Of a DNA stretch of 64,000 nucleotides, positions 6,589-14,471 are shown piece after piece (the first letter of the stretch is position 1; the number at the start of each line of letters is the position of its first letter). The position numbers and the translations under genes were made by a program. The notes under the pieces were generated by a model. The model had not been told where the DNA came from, made no database searches, and saw only the letters and a program-made list of their open reading frames with translations. The stretch lies in contig JBOGTC010000155.1 in the NCBI GenBank assembly GCA_050692055.1, forward strand, positions 1 to 64,000. The letters run 5' to 3'. Source of the DNA: JBOGTC01 sp050692055 (GTDB lineage Bacteria; Chloroflexota; Limnocylindria; QHBO01).

Positions 6589-8355
6589 TCAGCGGGAGGT
6601 CCCAAACTCGGAGCCCTCATAAGCCGCAGGGCCGAACCAGCCTTCGGCGGCGGCGCCACCGGCGAGGGTGGTCACCTCGTCGGGCACGTCGCCGGTGTTG
6701 CGCCGGACGAGGAACAGGTCCGCGTCGGGTGCCTCGAGGACGCCGCCCACCGGATAGAGGACGGTGATCGCCAGGTCTCGGCCGGTGGGCGCGATCGCCA
6801 CGTCCACGACGACCCCATCCACCGGAATGTCATCTGCGTCCAGCGCGTGGAAGCGCGTCAGGAGTCGCGGGTCGTCGGCATGCCCGAAGTAGATCCGGCG
6901 CTCGTCCGGGTAGCGGTCCGCGTCGGGGCTCTGTGAGATGCCGGTCCATTGCGCGTTCCAGACCGCGTAGCTGTTCCCGTCAGCGCCCCAGCCGATACCT
7001 GCAGAGGTGAAACCGTCTCGCTCGACGGTCACGTCGCTGAAGAGCGGCTGATCCTGCGCGAAGCCGAACTCGCCGCCCTCTGACCTCGCCTCGCCGATGT
7101 ACGGCGCGCCGCCCTGCACGAATCGCCAATCCACGGACGCCTCCGGGTCACCAGCCTCCATCACGCCACGCCAGAAGATGACGGCCGACCCGTCGCCGTT
7201 CAGCACCGGCTGGAAGAGACCCTCGGCCTCGGCGATGTGGGTTTCAGCCGGATCGGTGAGGCCCAGGTCGGGGCCGCCGGCATCGTCGTGGAAGGAGAGG
7301 AGGTAGCTTGCCGGCTCGGACCCTGCCAGGCTGACCCACAGCAGCGATGTCCCGGCGCCGCCGCCCAGTACCCAACTCCCGGTGTAGGCATTGCCGACGC
7401 CGGTGAGCTGGTATGGCTCGCCGAGCGCGGGCTCGAAGATCCATACATCGGTCCCGGCACTCGAGTCCGGATCTGCGAGGGTGTAAGCCAGGTAGCGGCC
7501 GGAGGTGGACCAGTCCATGTGCTCGACAAACGCGGTGCCGGAGACGGACTCACCCAGCAGGATCGACTCGCCGACCGGGATGTCGGAGTCGATGGGCGGC
7601 GGGGCATCCTCCGAGGTGGGTTCTGGAGTTTCGGTGATGCGGACTGCCCAGACCTCGTGCGTGCCGCGCTCACCCACCCGCGTCAGGTACGCCAGCCACT
7701 GGCCGTCGGGCGAGAGCTCGGCTGCCACGGGAGGGCCGCTCACCGCCGTCAGCTCGGAGAGCGTCTCGCCGGTGTCGCCGTCTCGGACCGTGGGGACCAG
7801 GTTGTCGGCCGGACCGGTCAGTGCCACGAAGACGTCCGGCTCCGGCGCGGGAGGCGGGGGGGTGGGTGATGCGGGCGGCGTCTCGGCCGCGGGCAACGCG
7901 GTGGGGGCAACCGTGGGTGCCGGCGTGGGCGCGAGGAAGAGCGTGGGCGGCGGCGTGGCGCTCAACGTTGGGGAAGGTGTCGGCGCCTCGTCGGTGGCAC
8001 CGACCTGCGGGTCGTCAGGCGTGGCATTGGTCAGAACGATCGCCAGCATGACGCCTGCCGCCAGGGCCCCGGCGCCGGCCACGCCCGTGAAGACGGCTGC
8101 CGGCCGCCGCCACCATGGCAGCGGCGCGAAGGCACCCGACGCGATCCCGGCGCGGACGCGGGCGCCGAGGTCACGTGGCGGGGCAACGTGACGCACGCCG
8201 GCAACCAGGCGCCGCTGATCGGTGAAGGCGGCCATCGTGCTCCGACAGTCGGCGCAGCCACGGAGGTGGGCCTCCAGCTGCGCCTGCTCGACCTCGGTCA
8301 GGTCGCCGGCGAGCGAGGCGCTGATGAGCTCCTCGATCTGCGCGTGTCGGGTCAT
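6589..8355 (-). CDS. Membrane anti-sigma factor with zinc-finger and extracytoplasmic propeller-like domain
   Basis: 588 residues. The N-terminus carries an anti-sigma zinc-binding motif (H30, C34, C37 in EAHLRGCADC). A single membrane segment lies at about 85-108, followed by a Pro/Thr-rich linker (to ~180) and a large C-terminal region with WD40/TolB-like blades (SPDGQWLAYLT, TSGRYLAYTL, NGDGSAVIFW). The cytoplasmic part should sequester the sigma factor encoded just upstream, while the outer part could sense a ligand or the cell wall. The ATG at 8355 overlaps the sigma stop by ATGA; the frame upstream of it lies inside the sigma gene. The ligand is unknown. Confidence 0.85.
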   Translation of the reverse strand: MTRHAQIEELISASLAGDLTEVEQAQLEAHLRGCADCRSTMAAFTDQRRLVAGVRHVAPPRDLGARVRAGIASGAFAPLPWWRRPAAVFTGVAGAGALAAGVMLAIVLTNATPDDPQVGATDEAPTPSPTLSATPPPTLFLAPTPAPTVAPTALPAAETPPASPTPPPPAPEPDVFVALTGPADNLVPTVRDGDTGETLSELTAVSGPPVAAELSPDGQWLAYLTRVGERGTHEVWAVRITETPEPTSEDAPPPIDSDIPVGESILLGESVSGTAFVEHMDWSTSGRYLAYTLADPDSSAGTDVWIFEPALGEPYQLTGVGNAYTGSWVLGGGAGTSLLWVSLAGSEPASYLLSFHDDAGGPDLGLTDPAETHIAEAEGLFQPVLNGDGSAVIFWRGVMEAGDPEASVDWRFVQGGAPYIGEARSEGGEFGFAQDQPLFSDVTVERDGFTSAGIGWGADGNSYAVWNAQWTGISQSPDADRYPDERRIYFGHADDPRLLTRFHALDADDIPVDGVVVDVAIAPTGRDLAITVLYPVGGVLEAPDADLFLVRRNTGDVPDEVTTLAGGAAAEGWFGPAAYEGSEFGTSR

Positions 8356-8957
8356 CGGGCGAACCCCTCGGCGGCCAGCGCGCGACGCATCTCGCCGCGC
8401 GCGCGGCACAGCAGCGTGCGCACCGCGCCGTAGCTCAGCCCCATCACATCGGCGATCTGCTGAGCGCTCATATCCTCGAGGTCGCTGAGCAGCAGGCATT
8501 GACGGTGGTTCGGCCGCAGACTAAACAGGGCTCGCTGCAGCCGCTCGTCGAGGGTTGCGGCCATCACCTGATCCTCCGGGCCGGGGCGGCCGTCGGGTCG
8601 GCCGTCGTAAGCAGACTGGTCCGGGCCCATCGGCGAAACAAGGCGCCGGCGGCGGATCTCATCGATGGCGGTGTTGGTGGCAATGCGATACAGCCAGGAG
8701 CGGGTTGAGGTGGCATCGGTCCTTGAGTCGAGCTTTCGGTAGGCCTTGATGAACGTGTCCTGCGTGATGTCTGCGGCGCGGTCGCGGTCGCCCACCATGC
8801 GCAGCACGTAGTTGTAGATGGGCGCCGAGAACTCTTCGAACAGATGGGAGAACTCGGCCTCGCGGGCGTCTCCACGAGGCTGGCGGCTCACGGCGAGGCC
8901 TCCCCAGGGAAGCCGGCCGGAAAGCGCCATGTGCTGCACCTCGTCCTCCGCACGCAC
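8352..8957 (-). CDS. ECF-type RNA polymerase sigma factor
   Basis: 201 residues with the two ECF regions: sigma-2 (FEEFSAPIYNYVLRMVG, then ADITQDTFIKAYRKL) and sigma-4 (LRPNHRQCLLLSDLEDMS, then QQIADVMGLSYGAVRTLL). It is paired by ATGA overlap with a zinc-finger anti-sigma factor, the standard arrangement for envelope-responsive regulation. The start is uncertain: a GTG at 8957 with GGAGG close before it, or an ATG at 8930. The target regulon cannot be seen here. Confidence 0.92.
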   Translation of the reverse strand: MRAEDEVQHMALSGRLPWGGLAVSRQPRGDAREAEFSHLFEEFSAPIYNYVLRMVGDRDRAADITQDTFIKAYRKLDSRTDATSTRSWLYRIATNTAIDEIRRRRLVSPMGPDQSAYDGRPDGRPGPEDQVMAATLDERLQRALFSLRPNHRQCLLLSDLEDMSAQQIADVMGLSYGAVRTLLCRARGEMRRALAAEGFAR

Positions 8958-9011
8958 CTCCCCTCCTCGAAGACCCTCAGACGGACACGACCCTGCATCT
9001 GTTACCGATGC

Positions 9012-9995
9012 CTAGCGCTGCAGGTGCTTTCGCAGCGCATCGGCCGCGAACTCGGGCGCCGCAGGATTCACCGATAGCGCCGTGGCGCGCTCGAGCCCGG
9101 CGATGACCCGCAGGCGCGGATGGACCTCCCAGTGCCAGTGGAAGGTCTGGTCCAGCCGCTCGCCGGCGGGCGCGGTGTGCAGGATCAGGTTGTACGGCGG
9201 GTCTCCCAGCGCGTCCAGCGCGTGCAGCGCACGCTGGAGCGTGGCACAGGTGTCGGCAATCGCCTCGTCATCGAGCGATGTGAAGTCGGCGGTATGCGCC
9301 CGCGGCACGACCATCATCTCGAACGCCGAGCGGCTCGCGGCGGGCGCGAAGACGATGGCGTGGTGATCCGCGAAGACGAGCCGCTCGCCATTCTCCTCCT
9401 CGGCGGCGGCCAGGCCACACCAGACGCAGGTGCGCGTCCTGATGACATGGCGTGCCCCGCCGCCGATCTCCTCGGCCACCCAGTGCGGAACGTGCGGAAT
9501 GGCGTACAGCTCCATGTTGAGGTGCTGGCTGCGCGACCCGGCCTGGCGTCCGTAGCTCTGCACCGCCTGCAGGTACATCGGCTCGGCCTTGCCCTCGGCG
9601 TCCGGCTCGCGCGGCAGGTCGGCCAGCGCCCGCATCGCGTCGCGCGTGGCTCGCATGAGGGCGGCGGCGAGCTGCGGTGCCGCATCGGCCAGCCGCTCGT
9701 GGTGGCCGCGCGGCCCGACGAGGATCTCCCACGAGCCCGACGCGCGCTCCACCTCCGAGATGCTCATCTGCGCCGCGCGCTCCTTCGACGAGTCGATGCG
9801 GTGGAAGGCATCCGAGCGCAGCGGGACCCGGCGCACATGGTGCGGCGGCTCGTCGCCGGGAGCGTCGTCACAGTGGCGGCAATGCGTGCCCTCCACCGGC
9901 TGCGCCTCGATCGCGAACGCGGCCTGCTCGAACGCCCGGTCCGTGACGATCGCCGACCACCAGCCGGTGACCGGATCGCGGCGCAGCTCGAACAC
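9012..9995 (-). CDS. Galactose-1-phosphate uridylyltransferase-like enzyme
   Basis: 327 residues of the GalT branch of the HIT superfamily, which transfers nucleotide monophosphates between sugar phosphates. Zinc-type pairs are at C39/C42 and C190/C193, and the active-site block is FHWHWEVHPRL (H286 and H288, one being the nucleophile). The terminal AGLERATALSVNPAAPEFAADALRKHL matches bacterial GalT ends. The substrate could be UDP-glucose or another nucleotide sugar. No other Leloir genes are nearby. The start is GTG at 9995 with TACGAT six bases upstream, so the mRNA is probably leaderless. Confidence 0.82.
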   Translation of the reverse strand: MFELRRDPVTGWWSAIVTDRAFEQAAFAIEAQPVEGTHCRHCDDAPGDEPPHHVRRVPLRSDAFHRIDSSKERAAQMSISEVERASGSWEILVGPRGHHERLADAAPQLAAALMRATRDAMRALADLPREPDAEGKAEPMYLQAVQSYGRQAGSRSQHLNMELYAIPHVPHWVAEEIGGGARHVIRTRTCVWCGLAAAEEENGERLVFADHHAIVFAPAASRSAFEMMVVPRAHTADFTSLDDEAIADTCATLQRALHALDALGDPPYNLILHTAPAGERLDQTFHWHWEVHPRLRVIAGLERATALSVNPAAPEFAADALRKHLQR

Positions 9996-10001
9996 GTCCG
10001 C

Positions 10002-10007
10002 ATCGTA
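10002..10007 (-). promoter_or_regulatory. Leaderless-type -10 box for the GalT-like gene
   Basis: TACGAT on the minus strand ends six bases before the GTG start, with no ribosome site between. This spacing would place transcription start at or next to the start codon. Confidence 0.45.
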
Positions 10008-10098
10008 CCGCGCGCTGCGGCCCGGGATGCACTCCGCCGTTGCCGCCTGCCCGCCCAGCGGGTACGTGGCATTGGGAGCGGGCGGTGGGAGGAGCCCG

Positions 10099-11643
10099 CT
10101 AATCCTCGCCGGCCTCGCCCAGCACCACCCGGTCCCGCGATGGTCGCCTGCCGCGCAGGCGGGCGATCCAGCCGGGCACGTAGGGCAGGACGAGCGCCGC
10201 CAACGCGACGAGAAGGATTCCGAGCGTCAACGGCCGCGTGATGAATATGGTGAGGTCGCCCTGGCTGATCTGGAGCGCGCGCCGGAACTGCGTCTCCATG
10301 AGTGGCCCCAGGATCACTCCTAGGATCAGCGGGCCCACCGGGAAGTCATAGCGACGCATGAAGAAGCCCAGCACGCCGATGACGTACATGATCAGCACGT
10401 CGACCAGGCTGTTGGCGATGCTGTAGACGCCCAGCGTGGCGAAGACGAGGATGCCGGCATAGAGGAGCGCGCGCGGAATCGAGAGGATCTTGATCCAGAG
10501 CCGAATGAGCGGCAGGTTCAGCGCCAGCAGCATGACGTTGCCGATATAGAGGCTGGCGATGAGCGCCCAGACGAGGTCTGGCGAGTTGGTGAAGAGCAAC
10601 GGGCCGGGCTGCAGGTTGTAGATCTGGAAGGCCACCAGCAGGATCGCCGCCGTGGCCGAGGTCGGCAATCCCAGCGTCAGGAGAGGCACGAGCACGCCTG
10701 AGAACGCGGCGTTGTTGGCCGCCTCCGGGCCCGCCACGCCCTCGATGGCGCCCTTGCCAAACTCGTCCTTGTGCCTGGAGAGGCGCTTCTCGACGTTGTA
10801 GCTGACGAAGGTCGGAATGTCGGCGCCTCCGGCCGGCAGGCTGCCCATGGGGAACCCGATGAGCGCGCCCCGAATCCAGGCCTTCCACGAGCGGCCCCAT
10901 TCCTCGGCCGTCATCCAGATCTTGCCGCGCACCGGCACGATCTCCTCGGTGCTGTGCCGCAGCCGAGACGCGACGTACAGGGCCTCGCCGACTGCGAAGA
11001 GCCCGACCGCCACGACGACGATGTCCAGGCCGTCGCGCAGCTGTGGCACTCCGAAGGTGAGGCGCGCCTGTCCGGTGATCGGATCGATGCCGATCAGGCC
11101 GATGGACAGGCCAACGAACAGGCTGATCAACCCCCGCAGCAGTGAGCGGCCGACCAGCGCCGTGACGCTGACGAACGCGAGCACCATGAGCGCGAAGTAG
11201 TCCGACGGGCGGAAGAGCACGGCCAGCCTGGCCACGGCGGGGGCCACGAAGGTGATCGCGATGGTCGAGAGCGTGCCGGCAACGAATGAGCCGATGGCGG
11301 CCGTCGCCAGCGCGGCGCCGCCGCGCCCGCGCTTCGCCATCTGGAACCCCTCGATGGTGGTGACCACGCTGGCCGCCTCACCCGGCGTGTTGAGCAGGAT
11401 CGAGGTCGTCGAGCCTCCATACATCCCGCCGTAGTAGATCCCGGCGAACAGGATGAAGGCGCCGGTGGCGTCGAAGGCGTCGTTGTAGGTCAGCGGCAGC
11501 AGCAGGGCCACCGTCAGGGCCGGACCGATTCCGGGCAGCACGCCGACCAGCGTGCCGAGTGTGACGCCGATGGCCGCGAAGAGGAGGTACTCGGGCCGGA
11601 GGGCCGTGGCAAAGCCGCCGAGGAGCTCGCCCACGACCTCCAT
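10099..11643 (-). CDS. tctA: Tripartite tricarboxylate transporter, large permease TctA
   Basis: 514 residues, highly hydrophobic, with family signatures such as GVLPGIGPALTVALLLPLTY near the N-terminus, FAGIYYGGMYGGSTTSILLN, and FPMGSLPAGGADIPTFVSY in the middle. TctA is the 12-helix component that moves citrate-like carboxylates using an ion gradient. It starts directly after the tctB stop (TAG then ATG) and is last in tctC-tctB-tctA. The substrate cannot be told from sequence. Confidence 0.93.
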   Translation of the reverse strand: MEVVGELLGGFATALRPEYLLFAAIGVTLGTLVGVLPGIGPALTVALLLPLTYNDAFDATGAFILFAGIYYGGMYGGSTTSILLNTPGEAASVVTTIEGFQMAKRGRGGAALATAAIGSFVAGTLSTIAITFVAPAVARLAVLFRPSDYFALMVLAFVSVTALVGRSLLRGLISLFVGLSIGLIGIDPITGQARLTFGVPQLRDGLDIVVVAVGLFAVGEALYVASRLRHSTEEIVPVRGKIWMTAEEWGRSWKAWIRGALIGFPMGSLPAGGADIPTFVSYNVEKRLSRHKDEFGKGAIEGVAGPEAANNAAFSGVLVPLLTLGLPTSATAAILLVAFQIYNLQPGPLLFTNSPDLVWALIASLYIGNVMLLALNLPLIRLWIKILSIPRALLYAGILVFATLGVYSIANSLVDVLIMYVIGVLGFFMRRYDFPVGPLILGVILGPLMETQFRRALQISQGDLTIFITRPLTLGILLVALAALVLPYVPGWIARLRGRRPSRDRVVLGEAGED

Positions 11644-12156
11644 CTACAGGATGAACTCCAGGATTCCGGCCGGTAATCGCAGGCCCAGCGCCTCGGTGAA
11701 GGCGAAGTAGATCACCACCGACAGGCCGATGCCGATCGCGAGATCACGCAGCGGCTGGCGGCTGCCGAGGATTCGCGCACCGATCGGCAGGAAGAGCGAG
11801 GTCGCGGTGATGTAACCCAGTGGGCCCAGGGCGAACGCGTACCCCACGAGCGTCAACACCATCAGGCCCACCGTGGGCCAATGCGTGGCGCTCTCCTCGG
11901 CTGCCGCCAGCTCCAGGAGGTCAGCGTCGGGTCGAACGGTGGTGCGGAGGATGAACAGGCCCGCGACGCCGATGAGGATGACTGCCACGGCCAGCGGGAT
12001 GGCGGCTGGCCCCACCGCCGAGTAGCCAGCGCCCCGGGCGATCTGGAAGGTGCCGTACAGGACGACGAGCCCCAGCGCCAACAGCGCCACGCCGACCAGG
12101 CGCGGGCCGGTGGTCGAGACGCGCCGGCCTGGGCCGGCGTGGCCCTCATCGGTCAT
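11644..12156 (-). CDS. tctB: Tripartite tricarboxylate transporter, small permease TctB
   Basis: 170 residues with four predicted membrane segments and the large loop typical of TctB (segments at VGVALLALGLVVLYGTF, AAIPLAVAVILIGVAGLFIL, VGLMVLTLVGYAFALGPLGY and DLAIGIGLSVVIYFAF). It assembles with TctA. The ATG at 12156 overlaps the tctC stop by ATGA; residues further upstream in this frame lie inside tctC and are Arg/Gly-rich. Confidence 0.88.
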   Translation of the reverse strand: MTDEGHAGPGRRVSTTGPRLVGVALLALGLVVLYGTFQIARGAGYSAVGPAAIPLAVAVILIGVAGLFILRTTVRPDADLLELAAAEESATHWPTVGLMVLTLVGYAFALGPLGYITATSLFLPIGARILGSRQPLRDLAIGIGLSVVIYFAFTEALGLRLPAGILEFIL

Positions 12157-13166
12157 TGGATGAGCCCGATGTCGCGCAGCACCTCCTCGATGGTCGTGCG
12201 CTCCTCCTCGAGGAAGGAGCTGAACTCGTCGCCGGTCTGTACGAACTCGGTCCAGCCGTTGGACTCGAGCGCTGCCTGCCAACCTTCGCTGGCGACCATC
12301 GCATCGATCATCCCCACGATCGCGTCGCGCTCCGCATCCTCGATGCCGGGGGCCGCCACGACGCCGCGCCAGTTGGACAGCACCACGTCGAGCCCGGCCT
12401 CGCTCACGGTTGGCGCATCGATCCCCTCGATGGGCGCGTCGCTGGAGATGGCCAGGAAGCGCATCGCCCCGGCGTCGACCTGGTCGCGGAACTCGCTCAC
12501 CCCGGAGACGCCGGCCGAGACGGCGCCCGACAGGATGGCCGCCAGCGCCTCGCCACCGCCGGCGTGGGCGACGTAGTTGACGCCTGACGGCTCGATCCCC
12601 GCCGCCTGGGCCATCAGGCCCACCAGGACGTGGTCGGTCCCTCCGGCCGAGCCGCCGCCCCAGCTGATCGAGGTCGGATCGGCCGTCCAGTCTGCGACCA
12701 GCTCCTCGAGGGACTGGTACGGCGACTCGGCGGCCACCGCCACCGCCACCCACTCGGTGGTCAGGCTGGCGATGGGCGTGACCTCCTCGAGGGTCACCTC
12801 TGATTCGTTGGTCAGGATGCCACCGACCATCACCTGGCCCATCACCATGAGCTGGTGCGGATCCCCTGCGTGCTGCTCGACGAACTGGGCGAGGCCGATG
12901 GTGCCGGCCGCGCCGCCGACGTTCGATACCTCCACGCTCTCGTCGATCACGCCCGCCTGCAGCGCCTCCTGCATGGCGCGCGCGGTGCTGTCCCAGCCGC
13001 CGCCTGGATCGGCCGGCGCCATGATCTCGAGCGTGCCGGTCGGGTAGTCGGCCGCCGCGCCATCGCCGTCACCGGCTGGCGCGCAGGCAGCGGCGACCAG
13101 GAGCAGGGCTGCTGCGAGCGCAGCCGGTACGGTGCGCCGGCACTGGTCGAGCGATCTGCGGATCAT
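12153..13166 (-). CDS. tctC: Tripartite tricarboxylate transporter substrate-binding lipoprotein TctC
   Basis: 337 residues with a lipoprotein signal (LLLVAAACA, acylated Cys28) and the Bug/TctC fold: LEIMAPADPGGGWDSTARAM at the ligand pocket, VSNVGGAAGTIG, and WGGGSAGGTDHVLVGLMAQA. It captures the carboxylate outside the membrane. In this GC-rich, probably Gram-positive-like envelope a lipid anchor in place of a free periplasmic protein is sensible. The GGAGGAG ribosome site is about eight bases before the ATG. A possible -10 TACACT lies ~40 bases upstream. First gene of tctCBA. Confidence 0.92.
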   Translation of the reverse strand: MIRRSLDQCRRTVPAALAAALLLVAAACAPAGDGDGAAADYPTGTLEIMAPADPGGGWDSTARAMQEALQAGVIDESVEVSNVGGAAGTIGLAQFVEQHAGDPHQLMVMGQVMVGGILTNESEVTLEEVTPIASLTTEWVAVAVAAESPYQSLEELVADWTADPTSISWGGGSAGGTDHVLVGLMAQAAGIEPSGVNYVAHAGGGEALAAILSGAVSAGVSGVSEFRDQVDAGAMRFLAISSDAPIEGIDAPTVSEAGLDVVLSNWRGVVAAPGIEDAERDAIVGMIDAMVASEGWQAALESNGWTEFVQTGDEFSSFLEEERTTIEEVLRDIGLIQ

Positions 13167-13369
13167 CGCCTCTCTCCTCCATCGGCTGCTGTGCTCGGGA
13201 CCGCCAGTGTAGCCCCGCTGTCGAGGACTTCCGATATGCTGACGAGGCCCTGATGGACGGTCCCTTCGTCGGGTTCGCCTACATCGCTGCCCGCCGATCG
13301 CGGATCGCCGCCCGCGCGGAGCGCGGGTCGGGGTCAGCGCGCATCGTGCTGCGCGGCCGGCGCACCTTC

Positions 13370-13389
13370 CGACTGAGCCGGCTCAGTCG
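13370..13389. terminator. Perfect 20-base palindrome at an acetyltransferase stop
   Basis: CGACTGAGCCGGCTCAGTCG is fully self-complementary and contains the TGA stop of the minus-strand acetyltransferase gene at 13383-13385. It may form a cruciform or RNA hairpin that ends that transcript before the tct promoter region, or it may be a protein-binding site. The remaining gap to tctC (13167-13369) shows only the tctC ribosome site and promoter candidates. Confidence 0.45.
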
Positions 13390-13964
13390 CCCTCCCAGCC
13401 CCTCGGCGGCTCCTGCGCCTTCCACTCGTCGCGAAGCAGGCCCATGACGTGCACGTCGTGGTGCTCGGCGCGCGCGAAGTGGGCGCGGCGCAGCGTACCC
13501 TCGTGGACGAAGCCGGCCTTCTCATAGGATCGACGGCCCCGCTCGTTGCCGGCGTAGACGTGGAGCTGAATGCGCTCCAGGCGAAGCTCGCCGAAGCCGA
13601 AGTCGCAGATCGCGCGCAGCGCATCGGTTCCGTAGCCCTTGCCCCACTCGTCCTTCTCGCCGATCGCGATCCCGAACTCGGCGCTCCCGTTCTCGAGGTC
13701 GAGGCCATGGAGGCCGATGGTGCCGATGGCGTGGCCGTCAGCCAGCAGGCAGATGACGAAGAGGTAATCGGTCTTGCCCTGGTTGGCGAGCATGCGGTCG
13801 AACCAGCCTTCCTCCGCTGCCTGGCTCATCGGCGCGCGCATGGCGAGATTGCGCAGCACGTCGGCATCGTTGAACCAGCGCACGAAGCTCGGCACATCGT
13901 CGCGCTCGGCCGGGCGCAGATAGACGTGCTCGCCGCGGATGATCGGCGTTCGGCTGTCGTTCAT
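13383..13964 (-). CDS. RimJ/RimL-type GNAT N-acetyltransferase
   Basis: 193 residues of the GNAT fold as found in RimJ/RimL and antibiotic-inactivating relatives. Signatures are VYLRPAERDDVPSFVRWFND at the N-terminus, the acetyl-CoA loop EWGKGYGTDALRAICDFGF, and GNERGRRSYEKAGFVHEGTL. It acetylates an amino group of a protein or small molecule; the target is unknown. It is divergent from the OsmC gene, and its stop lies inside a perfect palindrome. Confidence 0.88.
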   Translation of the reverse strand: MNDSRTPIIRGEHVYLRPAERDDVPSFVRWFNDADVLRNLAMRAPMSQAAEEGWFDRMLANQGKTDYLFVICLLADGHAIGTIGLHGLDLENGSAEFGIAIGEKDEWGKGYGTDALRAICDFGFGELRLERIQLHVYAGNERGRRSYEKAGFVHEGTLRRAHFARAEHHDVHVMGLLRDEWKAQEPPRGWEGD

Positions 13965-14025
13965 CGGTCCATCCGCTAGGCTTCGAAGCTCCCGAGCCCG
14001 AGTCTACCAAGGAGGACCGATACCG

Positions 14026-14469
14026 ATGGCCGCCGTCCGTACCGCAACCGTCACCTGGTCCGGCGACCTTGCCACTGGCAGCGGCACTGCCAGCGCCGGC
14101 ACCAGCGGGCTCTTCACCGATCTGCCCGTCTCGTGGGCGTCGCGCACCGAGGCGCCCGGTGGCCGAACCTCGCCTGAGGAGCTGTTGGCCGCCGCCCACG
14201 CCTCGTGCTATGCCATGGCGCTGTCCGGCGGCCTGGCTCGCGCCGGCACGCCGCCCGAGCACCTCCACGTCGAGGCGGAGGTGACCTTCGACAAGGTCGG
14301 CGATGCGTGGCGCGTGGTCTCCTCGCGGCTGATCGTGCTCGGCAGGGTTCCGGGCGCCACGCACGATGGCTTCTCCGCCGCCGCCGAGACGGCCAAGGAC
14401 GGCTGCCCGATCTCCCAGGCCCTGCGTGGCAACGTCGAGCTCTCCGTGGAGCCAACCCTCGAGGAGTAG
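14026..14469 (+). CDS. OsmC/Ohr family peroxiredoxin
   Basis: 147 residues. OsmC proteins reduce organic hydroperoxides using two conserved cysteines, here C61 (AAHASCYAMALS) and C127 (KDGCPISQAL), with the acidic EE pair at 51-52 ahead of the first. It resembles the OsmC subgroup more than Ohr. The start at 14026 is set by AAGGAGG nine bases upstream; the open frame before it has no start with a ribosome site. It converges on pckA with only two bases between stops. Confidence 0.92.
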   Translation: MAAVRTATVTWSGDLATGSGTASAGTSGLFTDLPVSWASRTEAPGGRTSPEELLAAAHASCYAMALSGGLARAGTPPEHLHVEAEVTFDKVGDAWRVVSSRLIVLGRVPGATHDGFSAAAETAKDGCPISQALRGNVELSVEPTLEE

Positions 14470-14471
14470 GT

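Noticed and set aside
6429..6659. Minus-strand Ala/Pro/Thr repeat frame
   Set aside because: It lies across the end of the anti-sigma gene and the repeat element; the repeat peptide only mirrors GC-rich DNA repeats.
13253..13447. Small plus-strand frame beginning MDGPFVGFAY
   Set aside because: Its second half overlaps the acetyltransferase gene on the other strand and has no ribosome site or family match.
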